Assembly (NCBI RefSeq): GCF_000721495.1
Contig: NZ_JOHY01000027.1
Location: 1 to 64,000 of the forward strand
Origin: Streptomyces sp. NRRL F-5123
Lineage (GTDB): Bacteria; Actinomycetota; Actinomycetes; Streptomycetales; Streptomycetaceae
Reading direction: 5' to 3'
DNA: 64,000 nt
Numbering within the stretch: position 1 is the first letter of the stretch; each line of letters starts with the position of its first letter. Shown here in pieces: positions 23,159-31,525 of this stretch. Position numbers and translations under genes: made by a program. Under the pieces are notes generated by a model. It did not search any database. It had not been told where the DNA came from and was given only the letters and a program-made list of their open reading frames with translations.

Positions 23159-23863
23159 TCAGGCCCAGACCCCGGCGCGGGCGGCGGTCGCCGCGGCGCG
23201 GGCCGCGTGCTCGGCGTCGCTGTCCGTGGGCGCGCGGCCGGAGTTGAGCAGGGCGTAGTAGAGCGGCGCGGACACGGCGGCGACGACGGCGTGCGGGTCG
23301 GTGCCGCCCGGCACCTCGCCGCGCTCGGCGGCGTCGCGCACGCAGCCCGCCCACTCCTCGATGCGCACGGCGTAGAAGCGGTGCAGCGCCTCCGCGGCCT
23401 GCTCGTTGCAGAGCGAGGCGGCGATGAGGGCGCGGAAGAGGGGGCCCTGGCGCGGGTCGGCGAGCGTTTTGACGACGAGCAGGGCGTTGGCGAGCAGGTC
23501 GCCCTCCAGCGTGCCGGTGTCGCTGCGCGGCGACGACTGCTCGGCCATGTCGCCGAGCAGGTCGGCGGCGAGGGCGCCGGGAGTGCCCCAGCGCCGGTAG
23601 ACGGTCGTCTTGCCGACCTCGGCACGCCGGGCGACCTCGCCGAGGTCGAGCGCTTCGAACCCGCCGGCGGCGAGGACGTCGCCCGCGGTGCGCAGCACGG
23701 CCGTACGGACGCGGGCGGTACGGCCGCCGGGCCGCAGCGTGCCGGGCGCGGCGGGGTCCGGGGCCGGGTCGCGCGCGGGGCCGGGAGCCGAACCCGGCGC
23801 CCGGCCCGCAGCCGAGCCCGCGGCGGGGGCGCCTGGGGCGCCGCTGCGTGGGGTGCCGGACAT
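23159..23863 (-). CDS. TetR/AcrR family transcriptional regulator
   Basis: 234 residues with an unusually long Ala/Pro/Gly-rich N-terminal extension (about 50 residues). The TetR HTH then follows: TAVLRTAGDVLAAGGFEALD and LGEVARRAEVGKTTVYRRWG. The C-terminal ligand domain is all-helical and ends TAARAGVWA. ATG at 23863 has GGAGG five bases upstream. Two inverted repeats upstream (23930-23943, 23975-23998) are candidate operators. The nearest divergent gene is a frameshifted small membrane-protein gene, and the intact MDR oxidoreductase further on is a plausible target. Confidence 0.9.
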   Translation of the reverse strand: MSGTPRSGAPGAPAAGSAAGRAPGSAPGPARDPAPDPAAPGTLRPGGRTARVRTAVLRTAGDVLAAGGFEALDLGEVARRAEVGKTTVYRRWGTPGALAADLLGDMAEQSSPRSDTGTLEGDLLANALLVVKTLADPRQGPLFRALIAASLCNEQAAEALHRFYAVRIEEWAGCVRDAAERGEVPGGTDPHAVVAAVSAPLYYALLNSGRAPTDSDAEHAARAAATAARAGVWA

Positions 23864-23929
23864 GGGGGCCTCCTTCGTACGGCGTGCGTCCGCCCGCGTG
23901 CCGGTCGGGACGACTGACTCCAGCGTATC

Positions 23930-23943
23930 GGAACCGGAGTTCC
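23930..23943. promoter_or_regulatory. Candidate TetR operator 1
   Basis: GGAAC-CGGA-GTTCC is a perfect inverted repeat 67-80 bp upstream of the TetR start. Confidence 0.4.
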
Positions 23944-23974
23944 TTTACGGCCCGACCGGTGCCACCGTCATGGC

Positions 23975-23998
23975 GTAACGGAACGATAGACCCGTTAC
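23975..23998. promoter_or_regulatory. Candidate TetR operator 2
   Basis: GTAACGG and CCGTTAC are perfect inverted copies 10 bp apart, 82 bp ahead of the frameshifted plus-strand gene and 112 bp upstream of TetR. Such placement allows control of both directions. Confidence 0.45.
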
Positions 23999-24079
23999 AG
24001 GTCTTCGGGTGGTACACCGGCGTACCCCCGCGCGCCCCCGCCACGCTCCCGGCCCGCCCCCGCGAAGGGGCTCCCCGCC

Positions 24080-24290
24080 ATGTCCTCCTCCACCCACCCC
24101 CTCAGCGGCGCCACGACCCGAGCCCCCGCTCCCGCCCCCGCGGTCCCGCCGCCCGACCGGCTCACCCGCCGCCCTCCACCACGGCGTCACGGCGGCCCTG
24201 GCGGGCCTGGCGGCGAACACCGCCCTCGTCCTCCTGACCGCGGCGACCCCCGCCCTCTTCCTCCGCTCCCGCAGCGGCGGCAAGCGCTGA
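24080..24290 (+). pseudogene. Frameshifted small membrane-protein gene
   Basis: An ATG at 24080 with GAAGGGG nine bases upstream opens MSSSTHPLSGATTRAPAPAP with strong third-position G/C bias. After about 28 codons the bias moves to the next frame. That frame encodes ALHHGVTAALAGLAANTALV, a single transmembrane helix and a basic end SRSGGKR with stop at 24288-24290. Together they would make a protein of about 70 residues broken by a single-base shift near 24160-24175. It could be a real pseudogene, a sequencing error or programmed slippage. No family recognised. Confidence 0.45.
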
Positions 24291-24455
24291 GACGGCTCGC
24301 GGCACCGCCCGCGCCACCCGCACCGCCCAGGCCCTCCCCCGCACCGACGTCCACGACGGCGACCCGCCGGGCGGGGCCCAGGGCCGTTCCCCGCCCCGCG
24401 GGAGGAGGTGCCGCGACGCCGGGTGGGCGAGGCCCGGGACGGGTGAACGGCTCGC

Positions 24456-24474
24456 CCACCTGGCCGCCAGGTGG
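24456..24474. promoter_or_regulatory. Inverted repeat upstream of the MDR oxidoreductase gene
   Basis: CCACCTGG-CCG-CCAGGTGG is a perfect 8-bp inverted repeat ending 80 bp before the start at 24555, a suitable operator position. The rest of 24291-24554 shows no gene. Confidence 0.4.
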
Positions 24475-24554
24475 ACCAGTCGCCGGGACGTCCGGCGCCC
24501 GGGCGGGAAGGCTCGACGGGAGGCAAGGCCCCGCCCCACCCGTGAGGAAGCCCC

Positions 24555-25481
24555 ATGCGTGCCATCACTGTCCGCGACCGGGACGCCGGTGTCCGCGGGA
24601 TGACCCTGACCGACCTGCCGCACCCGCACGCCGCCGAGAACGACGTGATCGTGCGCGTGCACGCGGCCGGGTTCACCCCGGGAGAGCTGTCCTGGCCCGC
24701 GACCTGGACGGACCGGGCCGGCCGCGACCGTACGCCCAGCGTCCCCGGCCACGAGCTGTCCGGCGTCGTGACCGAGCTCGGCTACGGCACCACCGGACTG
24801 AGCGTCGGCCAGCGTGTCTTCGGCCTCGCCGACTGGACGCGGGACGGCGCGCTCGCCGACCACGTGGCGGTGGAGGCCCGCAACCTCGCCCCGCTGCCCG
24901 CCGACATCGACCACGTCACCGCCGCCGCGCTGCCGGTCTCCGGCCTCACCGCCTGGCAGGGCCTGTTCGACCACGGCCGGCTGACCGCCGGCCGGACGGT
25001 GCTGATCCACGGCGCCGCCGGCGGCGTCGGCTCGCTCGCCGTCCAGCTGGCCCGCGAGGCGGGAGCCCGGGTGATCGGCACCGGCCGCGCGGCCGACCGT
25101 ACGACCGCCCTCGACCTGGGCGCACACGCCTTCGTCGACCTCCAGGCCGACCGGTTGGAGGACGCCGGACCCGTCGACGTGGTCCTCGACGTCATCGGCG
25201 GCGACATCCTCGACCGCTCCGCCGCCCTGGTCCGCCCCGGCGGCACCCTCGTCACCATCTCCCGCCCCGTCACCGTCCCCCCGGACGGCGCCCGCGCGGT
25301 CTTCTTCGTCGTCGAGCCCGACCGCGCCCAGCTCACCGCCCTCGCCACCCGCGTCCGCACCGGCCGCCTCACCCCGCTCATCGGCTCCGTCCACCCCCTC
25401 CCCGACACCGCCGCCGCCTTCGCCCCCGGCACGCGCACCCCGGGCAAGACGGTCATCCGCGTCGCGGAGGAGGCCGGGTAG
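24555..25481 (+). CDS. Zinc-free MDR NADP-dependent oxidoreductase
   Basis: 308 residues of the quinone-oxidoreductase-like branch of medium-chain dehydrogenases. The N-terminal GroES-like domain includes VPGHELSGVV. The Rossmann domain has GAAGGVGSLAVQLARE (AxGxVG type nucleotide motif). The Cys zinc-ligand cluster is absent, so no structural or catalytic zinc is expected. It ends PGKTVIRV. The natural substrate is unknown; such enzymes reduce quinones or enones. It stands alone, about 690 bp from the TetR gene on the other strand. Confidence 0.9.
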   Translation: MRAITVRDRDAGVRGMTLTDLPHPHAAENDVIVRVHAAGFTPGELSWPATWTDRAGRDRTPSVPGHELSGVVTELGYGTTGLSVGQRVFGLADWTRDGALADHVAVEARNLAPLPADIDHVTAAALPVSGLTAWQGLFDHGRLTAGRTVLIHGAAGGVGSLAVQLAREAGARVIGTGRAADRTTALDLGAHAFVDLQADRLEDAGPVDVVLDVIGGDILDRSAALVRPGGTLVTISRPVTVPPDGARAVFFVVEPDRAQLTALATRVRTGRLTPLIGSVHPLPDTAAAFAPGTRTPGKTVIRVAEEAG

Positions 25482-25535
25482 CCCGCGGAGGGCTCACGGG
25501 CGGGACCCCTCCCGGATCTCGCCCCGTGCGTCCCG

Positions 25536-25958
25536 TCAGCAGGCCCGGGTCTCCAACGGGGCCCGGCGGGGGGCGGACGGGCCGAGCGTCACCCGATAGC
25601 AGACGGTGACGGAGGATCCGTAGCCGTTGCCCGGCGTGGAATAGCGCTCGTCGCCCTCGAAATCCACCACGGTCCCGCCGTCCGCCGGTGCGGATCCCAG
25701 CAGGACCAGCCTGCCGCCCCCCGTGCTCCGGGCGAGTGCCTTGAAGACCGCGTCCCCGGTCTGCCCCCGTGCGTAGGACTCGGCCAGCGCGTCCGCGTAG
25801 GAGCGGGCCCGCTGGTCGAGATGCCTGCGCGCGGCATGTTCGTGCGAGGAGGAGACGGCGCAACTGCCCGCCACCACGGCCAGCACGGCCAGCACAACCG
25901 CCAGGGGGGCCACCCCCACGGCCAGGAGGCACCCGCGTCCGCGCGCGGCCTGTTTCAT
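25536..25958 (-). CDS. Small membrane-anchored or lipoprotein-like protein
   Basis: 140 residues. MKQAARGRGCLLAV leads into a hydrophobic segment APLAVVLAVLAVVAGSC followed by AVSSSHEH. The Cys could be lipidated, but AGSC is a weak lipobox, so a signal anchor is equally possible. The mature part is soluble with DQRARSYADALAESYARGQT and a C-terminal sheet-rich stretch VTVCYRVTLG. No family recognised. ATG at 25958 has a GGGGGGAA ribosome site. It is convergent with the MDR gene. Confidence 0.75.
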   Translation of the reverse strand: MKQAARGRGCLLAVGVAPLAVVLAVLAVVAGSCAVSSSHEHAARRHLDQRARSYADALAESYARGQTGDAVFKALARSTGGGRLVLLGSAPADGGTVVDFEGDERYSTPGNGYGSSVTVCYRVTLGPSAPRRAPLETRAC

Positions 25959-26232
25959 TGCGCTTCCCCCCCGGCTACGTGTAATCCGCCCCGGCCATGG
26001 CATCTTCCGAGGCCAGGGCGTACCGCACCGTACCCGCATTGTTCGGATGGCAGCTCTTCGAACCCCGCAGGAACCTGGTCGACCTCGTCGTACTCGCCAA
26101 GGACGTTCGACTGCGGATCCGGCGTTGTCGAATCCGGTGCCGGCGGAGCCGCCGACGGCCAGGGACAAGCGGCCAGGGGCCTGCCCTCGGACCGTGGACT
26201 CGCGGTACCGCGCAGCCGCGGCGGGGCCGTCC
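25959..26232. other. Intergenic region with a possible decayed minus-strand ORF
   Basis: A minus-strand frame reads LGEYDEVDQVPAGFEELP and then GYGAVRPGLGR, ending in TGA that overlaps the next gene as ATGA. It has no start codon with a ribosome site and poor third-position bias. It may be a remnant of a longer gene. Nothing else is seen here. Confidence 0.3.
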
Positions 26233-29200
26233 TCAAGCACCCCCCAGTGACGCCGAGTCGGCCAGGTGGGCGCGGATGGAGGCGGGGGTGGTCTCCCCGT
26301 CGGTCCGGTCGACACCGAGGCGGTCGAGGATCTCCAGGGCGCGTTGCCAGTGCGTACGGGCCTGGTCGTACTGGTGCAGGGCCGCGTGGGCGTGGGCGAG
26401 GCCGTCGTGGGCGCGGGCCCGGTCCTCCGGGTGGTCCAGTTCGGTGGCCAGTGCGAGAGCCCGCTCGTGGTGGGTGAGGGCGACGTCCGGGTGGCCGGTG
26501 GCGTGCTGCAGCCGGCCCTGGCCCTGCCACGCTTCGAACTGCCAGTTGAGGACGCCGCTTTCGTGGGCGATGTCCTGCAGCCTCCGGTACATGTCGGCGG
26601 CCCGGCCGTACCGGCCCTGCGCGAGATGGACGTGGCCCAGGCCGGCCAGCGCGTTCGACTCGCCGGTGACGGACCCGGTGGCGTAGGCGAGTGGCAGGGC
26701 CTCCTCGTAGCACTCGGTGGCGCGGTCGTACCGGCCCAGCGCAAGATGGACGTGGCCCAGGCCGGCCAGCGCGTTCGACTCGCCGGTGACGTACCCGGTG
26801 GCGCGGGCGAGTGGCAGGGCCTCCTCGTAGCACTCGGTGGCCCGGTCGTACCGGCCCAGCAGGCGGCAGATGTGGCCGAGTCCTGCCAGGGCGTCCAGTT
26901 CGGCTGTGCGGTTGCCGGTGGCGCGGGCGAGTCGCAGGGCCTGCTCGTAGTGGTCCGTGGCCCGGTCGAACCGGCCCTGCGCGAGGTGGAGGAGGCCGAG
27001 GCCGACCAGCGCGTACGACTCGCTGATCCGGTTGCCGGTGGCGCGGGCCAGCCGCAGGGCCTGCTGGTGGCAGTCGGTGGCCCGGTCGTACCGGCCCAGG
27101 AACCAGTAGACCTGGCCGAGACCCGCCAGGGCCCCCAGTTCGGCTGCGCGATGGCCGGTGGCGCGGGCGGTGGCCAACGCCCGCTCGTGGAGCGTCTCGA
27201 CGTCGTGGAACCGGCCGCGGGTGAACAGGTGCTGGGACACGGTGGTGGCCAGGTGCAGCAGGTACTCCGGCCTGTCGTGTTCGGCGTACCTCGCGGCGGC
27301 CAGCAGGGTGTGCCATTCGTCGTCCAGCCAGCGCAGCGCCGCCGCCTGGTCAGGCAGGGGCGGGCAGGGGGTGCGGGCGGCGGGGACCTGCGGGCGCTGT
27401 CCACGCTCGTGCGGGTGAGCGGCTTCCATGGCCACCGACGCGGTGTGCCGGAAATAGTCGAGCAGCCTGTCCATCGCCCTGCGCGCGTCGGCCTCGGTCT
27501 CGCCCTCGGTCGCGGTGCGGACCGCGTGCGCACGGGTCAGGTCGTGGAAACGGTAACGGCCCGGGACGGGCTCCTGCAGCAGGTGCGCCTCCAGCAGCTG
27601 TTCCAGCATCCGGCCCGTCTCCTGCTCGCCGGCGTCCAGCAGCGCGGCCGCCGCGTACCGGTCGAAGTCCGCGCCGAGGTGCAGGCCCAGCCGCCGGTAG
27701 GTGCGCTGCAGGTCGGCGCTGAGGTCCTGGTAGGACAGGTCGAGGGTGGCGGTGACGCTCCGCTGCCCGGCCGTCAGCTCGACGAGCCGGTGCTGCCGGT
27801 CGCGAAGCCGCCCCACCAGGTGCTCCAGCTCCCAGGTGGGGTGTGACCGCAGCCGGGCGGCGGCGATCCAGATCGCCAGCGGCAGGCGGCCGCACAGCTC
27901 GGCCAGTTCGTCGACCAGGCCCGGTCGCTGGCCGGTCAGCCGGTGCTCACCGGCGGCCTGGCGCAGCAGCGCGACGGCGTCGGAGGGCGGCAGGACGTCC
28001 AGCGACAGGGTCTGGGCGTGGTCGAGACCGGACAGCCGGCGCCGGCTGGTGATCAGTACGAGGCAGCCGGACGCGCCGGGCAGCAGCGGCGTCACCTGGG
28101 CCTCGGTGGCGGCGTTGTCCAGCACGATCAGTACGCTCTGGTCGGCCAGCAGGCTGCGGTACAGCCCGGCGCGCTGGTCGACGTCGGCCGGGATCCGCTC
28201 GCCCGGAACCCCGAGCGAGCGGAGCACCCGGCCCAGCGCCTCGCCCGGCTCGACCGGCGCGACCCCGTCGGTGTACCCGTGCAGGTCGATGAACAACTGC
28301 CCGTCCGGATACCGGTGGGCCATCCGGTGCGCCGCCTGCACGGCCAGCGCGGTCTTGCCCACGCCTGCCATGCCGTCGATAGCGGTGATGACCACAGCGG
28401 ACGCGTCGTGCAGGCTGCCCAGGTCGGCCAGTTCCCCCACCCGGCCGGTGAGCAGCCTCGGAGGCGCGGGCAGTTGCCTCGGCGCGGGGTACGACGGGCC
28501 GGGCGGTTCCGGCGCCGCCCGGCCGCGGGCCGGGCGGGCGCCGGCGGCGGTGATCTCCTGCCGCAGCACCTTCCCGTGGGCCGCGGCCAGTTCGTCGCCG
28601 GGGTCGATGCCCAGGTCGTCGGCCAGCCGCCGCCGGATGCTGTCGTACGCCGCCAGGGCGTCGGCCTGCAGGCCTGCGCCGGCCAGCGCCAGGACCAGCC
28701 GGGCGTGCAACGGTTCGTGCAGCGGGTGGGCGGCGGCCAGCACCCGCAGCCCGGGCAGCGCCCGCCCGTACCCGCCCGACAGCGCGGCGAGGTCGGCGTA
28801 CCGCAGCGCGGCCTCCACCTGCTCGTCCGCCAGCGCGGTCACCAGCGGGTGCGCGCTCATCTCGGGCACGTCGGCCAGCGGAAAGCCCCGCCACAGCCCC
28901 AACGCCTTCTCCAGGAGCGCCAAGGCGTCCTGCGGGTCGGCCCGGCGCGCCGCACGGACCAGCTCGCGGAACTCCGTCACATCCAGCTGCTGCTCGGAGA
29001 GCACCAACCGGTAGCCGCCGGGGCCGAGCCTCAGCACGCTGTCGGCCGTCCGCCCCGGCCTGGCCGGATCGAGGGACGGGCGCAACCGCGACACATAGGT
29101 CTGGAGGAGCTGGTGGGTGTCGGCCGGCTGCGGGTGGCCTCCCCACAGCAGGTCGACGAGTTCGTGCACCGGCACAGTGGCGTTGGCGCTCAACGCCAAC

Positions 29201-29571
29201 CGGGCCAGGACCAGGCGCCGCCCGCCGCGCCCCAGCGCGACCTCGGCCGGTCCGCGACGCAGCGTCAGCGGTCCGAGCAGGCCGACCCTGACCGTGCCCT
29301 GCTGCTCGGCGGCCGCCGCGTGCTCCCCCGCCGGTTCCTCCACGACGGCGGCATGACGCAGCGCGGCCGCCTCGTGCCCGTCGAGCCCGAGCGCCGTGGC
29401 CAACGCCCGCACCGAGGGCAGCTGGGGCTGCCGGGTGCGGCCCTGCTCCAGGTCGCGCACCGTGGTCACGCCGAGTCCAGCCCTCTCGGCCAGCTCCCGC
29501 TGGCTGAGCCCGACCCGCCGCCGGTACCCGCGCAACCGCGCGCCGAAGGACACCGGCCGTCCGTCCGCCAT
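26233..29571 (-). CDS. XRE-SARP-NB-ARC-TPR transcriptional regulator
   Basis: 1112 residues. An XRE HTH (about 9-66, RRRVGLSQRELAERAGLGVT) is fused ahead of an AfsR/SARP module. That module has an OmpR-type winged helix (about 92-185, VRVGLLGPLTLRRG) and a BTAD domain (about 190-335, DVTEFRELVRAARRA). The NB-ARC ATPase follows (P-loop GMAGVGKT, Lys406; LIVLDN Walker B; DLTRAHAV). Residues ~760-1085 are TPRs of 40 residues with the recurring A-L-A-GLG-x2-L-x-GRYDRAT-x-CYEEAL. Several of these are nearly identical at DNA level (26620-27120), implying recent duplication. It probably activates nearby or secondary-metabolite genes. An inverted repeat and 25-bp iterons lie just upstream. Target unknown. 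Confidence 0.9.
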   Translation of the reverse strand: MADGRPVSFGARLRGYRRRVGLSQRELAERAGLGVTTVRDLEQGRTRQPQLPSVRALATALGLDGHEAAALRHAAVVEEPAGEHAAAAEQQGTVRVGLLGPLTLRRGPAEVALGRGGRRLVLARLALSANATVPVHELVDLLWGGHPQPADTHQLLQTYVSRLRPSLDPARPGRTADSVLRLGPGGYRLVLSEQQLDVTEFRELVRAARRADPQDALALLEKALGLWRGFPLADVPEMSAHPLVTALADEQVEAALRYADLAALSGGYGRALPGLRVLAAAHPLHEPLHARLVLALAGAGLQADALAAYDSIRRRLADDLGIDPGDELAAAHGKVLRQEITAAGARPARGRAAPEPPGPSYPAPRQLPAPPRLLTGRVGELADLGSLHDASAVVITAIDGMAGVGKTALAVQAAHRMAHRYPDGQLFIDLHGYTDGVAPVEPGEALGRVLRSLGVPGERIPADVDQRAGLYRSLLADQSVLIVLDNAATEAQVTPLLPGASGCLVLITSRRRLSGLDHAQTLSLDVLPPSDAVALLRQAAGEHRLTGQRPGLVDELAELCGRLPLAIWIAAARLRSHPTWELEHLVGRLRDRQHRLVELTAGQRSVTATLDLSYQDLSADLQRTYRRLGLHLGADFDRYAAAALLDAGEQETGRMLEQLLEAHLLQEPVPGRYRFHDLTRAHAVRTATEGETEADARRAMDRLLDYFRHTASVAMEAAHPHERGQRPQVPAARTPCPPLPDQAAALRWLDDEWHTLLAAARYAEHDRPEYLLHLATTVSQHLFTRGRFHDVETLHERALATARATGHRAAELGALAGLGQVYWFLGRYDRATDCHQQALRLARATGNRISESYALVGLGLLHLAQGRFDRATDHYEQALRLARATGNRTAELDALAGLGHICRLLGRYDRATECYEEALPLARATGYVTGESNALAGLGHVHLALGRYDRATECYEEALPLAYATGSVTGESNALAGLGHVHLAQGRYGRAADMYRRLQDIAHESGVLNWQFEAWQGQGRLQHATGHPDVALTHHERALALATELDHPEDRARAHDGLAHAHAALHQYDQARTHWQRALEILDRLGVDRTDGETTPASIRAHLADSASLGGA

Positions 29572-29656
29572 CGCCCCTCCCCCACGTCGTCGGCAACCGG
29601 CAGATCAGGGTACCGGCCTGCTACCGGCAGCGGCCCGTCAGCCGAAGGACAGCAGC

Positions 29657-29676
29657 TCACCGCAGACTTGCGGTGA
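29657..29676. promoter_or_regulatory. 8-bp inverted repeat upstream of the XRE-SARP gene
   Basis: TCACCGCA-GACT-TGCGGTGA is a perfect inverted repeat, 86-105 bp upstream of the XRE-SARP start and next to the iterons. It is a candidate site for the XRE domain. Confidence 0.45.
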
Positions 29677-29694
29677 TCGCCGCGCGAGCCGACC

Positions 29695-29769
29695 CCACCG
29701 GACCGGACACGAGCCGGTCCCACCGGACCGAACCTGAACCGGTCCCACCGGACCGGACACGAACCGGTC
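29695..29769. repeat. Three 25-bp iterons
   Basis: Three tandem copies of a unit like CCACCGGACCGGACACGAGC plus CGGTC start at 29695, 29720 and 29745. Each unit contains the inverted repeat GACCGG-N7-CCGGTC. The middle copy is the most divergent. They end 23 bp before the short peptide ORF at 29793. SARP-type activators bind direct repeats, so these could be its target; the 25-bp period differs from the usual 11 or 22. Confidence 0.65.
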
Positions 29770-29792
29770 CTCGAGGAGGCAGGGCAACACAC

Positions 29793-29867
29793 ATGTCCGT
29801 GTCCGGAGCGAAGTCCTTGTGGCTTCGGCTGCCCCCTCGGCCGCCGTTCAACTGGTGGCCGGAGTGA
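29793..29867 (+). CDS. Candidate 24-residue Trp-rich peptide
   Basis: ATG about 13 bases after GAGGAGG, encoding 24 residues that begin MSVSGAKSLWLRL and end PPRPPFNWWPE. A strong stem-loop follows 17 bp after the stop, and three iterons precede it, so it sits in a complete small transcription unit. No similarity to a known family is recognised. It could be a RiPP-like precursor, a signalling peptide or a leader peptide. The ribosome-site spacing is long, and this remains a candidate. Confidence 0.45.
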   Translation: MSVSGAKSLWLRLPPRPPFNWWPE

Positions 29868-29884
29868 GCCAGCCGTCCAAGACG

Positions 29885-29917
29885 CGCTGGAAGGCGCGGA
29901 GGGGGCGCCTTCCAGCG
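29885..29917 (+). terminator. Terminator after the Trp-rich peptide ORF
   Basis: CGCTGGAAGGCGC and GCGCCTTCCAGCG form a perfect 13-bp stem with a 7-nt loop, followed by GTGTCCCTTTG. It can also act for the BNR-protein transcript arriving from the other side. Confidence 0.8.
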
Positions 29918-30054
29918 TGTCCCTTTGCCGCTGCGGGTCCCGGCGGGCACCTGCGGGGACCGGCGCGCCGGTCGTCCGCGAACGTCGGACGCGAGCCGGA
30001 TCCGCGTGACCGCCGGCCCCTCGAAGGCTCGCCCGCAGGCCCGTCGGGTCGCCG

Positions 30055-31284
30055 TCAGTCCAGCTGTACGACGCCTGCCTGGATCGGAGCCTCCTCGGCG
30101 TAGGGGGCGCCGGTCACGACGAAGACGAGGCCCGGTCGGTCCCACGGCCCCGGGCCGGCCAGCGGGATGGTGAACCGGCTGTATCCCCTGGGCATCGCCG
30201 AGGACACCCGCGTCCACTTGCCGGGGTCGCCGAGGGCCCGGTTGACGAAGAAGTCCGCGTCGCTGTTGGCGCTGAGGACGATGGTGCCCATGGGGCCGCC
30301 GGAGTCGGACCACGACACGGTGGGGGCAGCCGACGGGGCGTAGCCGTCCTGGTCGAGGAGTTCCTGCGCCGGGGCCGGGCCGAACGACTCCGGATCCCGG
30401 GCGAGCTTGTAGCGCACGGGGTAGTAGGTGTCCGAGACCCCGTACTCGTACGTCATGATCCACAGGCTCCGGTGCACCTGCGCGACGGTGGTCATGCCCG
30501 GTCGCCGGCTGTACTCCTCGCCCACGGCGTCGTCGACGACCGGACCCCAGTGGCGCAGGTCCCTGCTGGTCTGGTGCGCCAGCTTCTGCCCGTAACTCGG
30601 GTCCCGCTGGTCGGAGTAGTAGCAGACGAGCCGGTCCTGGTGCAGCAGCAGGAACGGCTCCCACACGGGGGTGTTGCCGTTCTGCGGGTTGGGCGGGCCG
30701 CCCACCGCCACCGTGCTCAGGAACGTCCAGTGCAGGCCGCGGTCGACGCTCGCGTACAGCACGATCCGTGTGCTCGTGGAATCCAGCGAGTTGGCCGCAC
30801 ACAGCACCGCGCCCTTCGGGAGGCCGGCGAAGGCGCGCGGCAACTCGTACAGGAACGGCTGCAGCCAGATCCTTCCGGAGTCGCCGTCGGCGGGTACGTT
30901 GCTCCACGGACGCCAGGCACGGCCGCCGTCGTCGCTGCGGAAGATCTGGAACCCGCCCGGTGAGCTGAACTGCTGGAAGGTCGCCAGCAGGGTCTGCGAT
31001 CCGCCCGGACCGCCCTCGCCGAGCCGCACGGCCCGCGCGTACGACGCGCCCGACGCCGGGTCGGAGACCGTGACCGGTCCGAACGTGCCCTCCCCCGGCG
31101 GCCTGCCGGGACCCGCCGGGGCCGCAACCGCCTGCGCCGTGCCTCCCAGGGACAGCGCCGCGACCGCGGCTCCGCCCGCCCCGAACAACGCCCTGCGTGT
31201 CAGGCGGCCCGCCTGCCCGGTTTCGCCATCCGCCTGCTGTCCACCAGTGGATGCGATCCACCGCGAATCTCGACCATTTCGCAT
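30055..31284 (-). CDS. Tat-secreted BNR/sialidase-fold glycosidase-like protein
   Basis: 409 residues. A twin-arginine signal LTRRALFGAGGAAVAALSLG (residues ~28-47) directs folded export. The mature region has Asp-box/BNR-like blades (FRSDDGGRAWRPW and YASVDRGLHWTF) and WEPFLLLHQDRLVCYYSD, as in sialidase-fold enzymes. The pattern is close to GH93 exo-arabinanase-type proteins, but family assignment needs a search. It is divergent from a ROK regulator 241 bp away, which probably controls it in response to a sugar. No carbohydrate-binding module is fused. Confidence 0.8.
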   Translation of the reverse strand: MRNGRDSRWIASTGGQQADGETGQAGRLTRRALFGAGGAAVAALSLGGTAQAVAAPAGPGRPPGEGTFGPVTVSDPASGASYARAVRLGEGGPGGSQTLLATFQQFSSPGGFQIFRSDDGGRAWRPWSNVPADGDSGRIWLQPFLYELPRAFAGLPKGAVLCAANSLDSTSTRIVLYASVDRGLHWTFLSTVAVGGPPNPQNGNTPVWEPFLLLHQDRLVCYYSDQRDPSYGQKLAHQTSRDLRHWGPVVDDAVGEEYSRRPGMTTVAQVHRSLWIMTYEYGVSDTYYPVRYKLARDPESFGPAPAQELLDQDGYAPSAAPTVSWSDSGGPMGTIVLSANSDADFFVNRALGDPGKWTRVSSAMPRGYSRFTIPLAGPGPWDRPGLVFVVTGAPYAEEAPIQAGVVQLD

Positions 31285-31525
31285 GGTTCACCTTCGCTCT
31301 CGTCAGATCGGCGGGCGGGACGTTACGCGCAACTTTGATGTCGAGTCAACGGTCCTGCACTCCGCGCGTGCTTCTTCGGTCGAAATTTGAAACAAGAGGC
31401 ATGCACGGAAGCGTCAGATTCCTTGGTTGCGCCGATCTTTGCCGTGTTGCCGGTGCCGCGGCGCCCCCTGGCGGTGAACCACCGCAGGCGCTCCCGACCG
31501 GTACGCGCTGAACTACCCTGCTCCC
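31285..31525. promoter_or_regulatory. Divergent promoter region, BNR protein / ROK regulator
   Basis: The central part is much more A/T-rich than its surroundings (TCGGTCGAAATTTGAAACAA near 31376-31395, CAACTTTGATGTCGAGTCAA near 31330). TCGAAATTTGA is close to palindromic and may be a ROK operator. Promoter hexamers were not assigned. Confidence 0.4.

Noticed and set aside
25955..26300. Minus-strand ORF ending in ATGA overlap with the 25536-25958 gene
   Set aside because: No start codon with ribosome site, weak codon bias and no recognisable domain. Kept only as a possible remnant.
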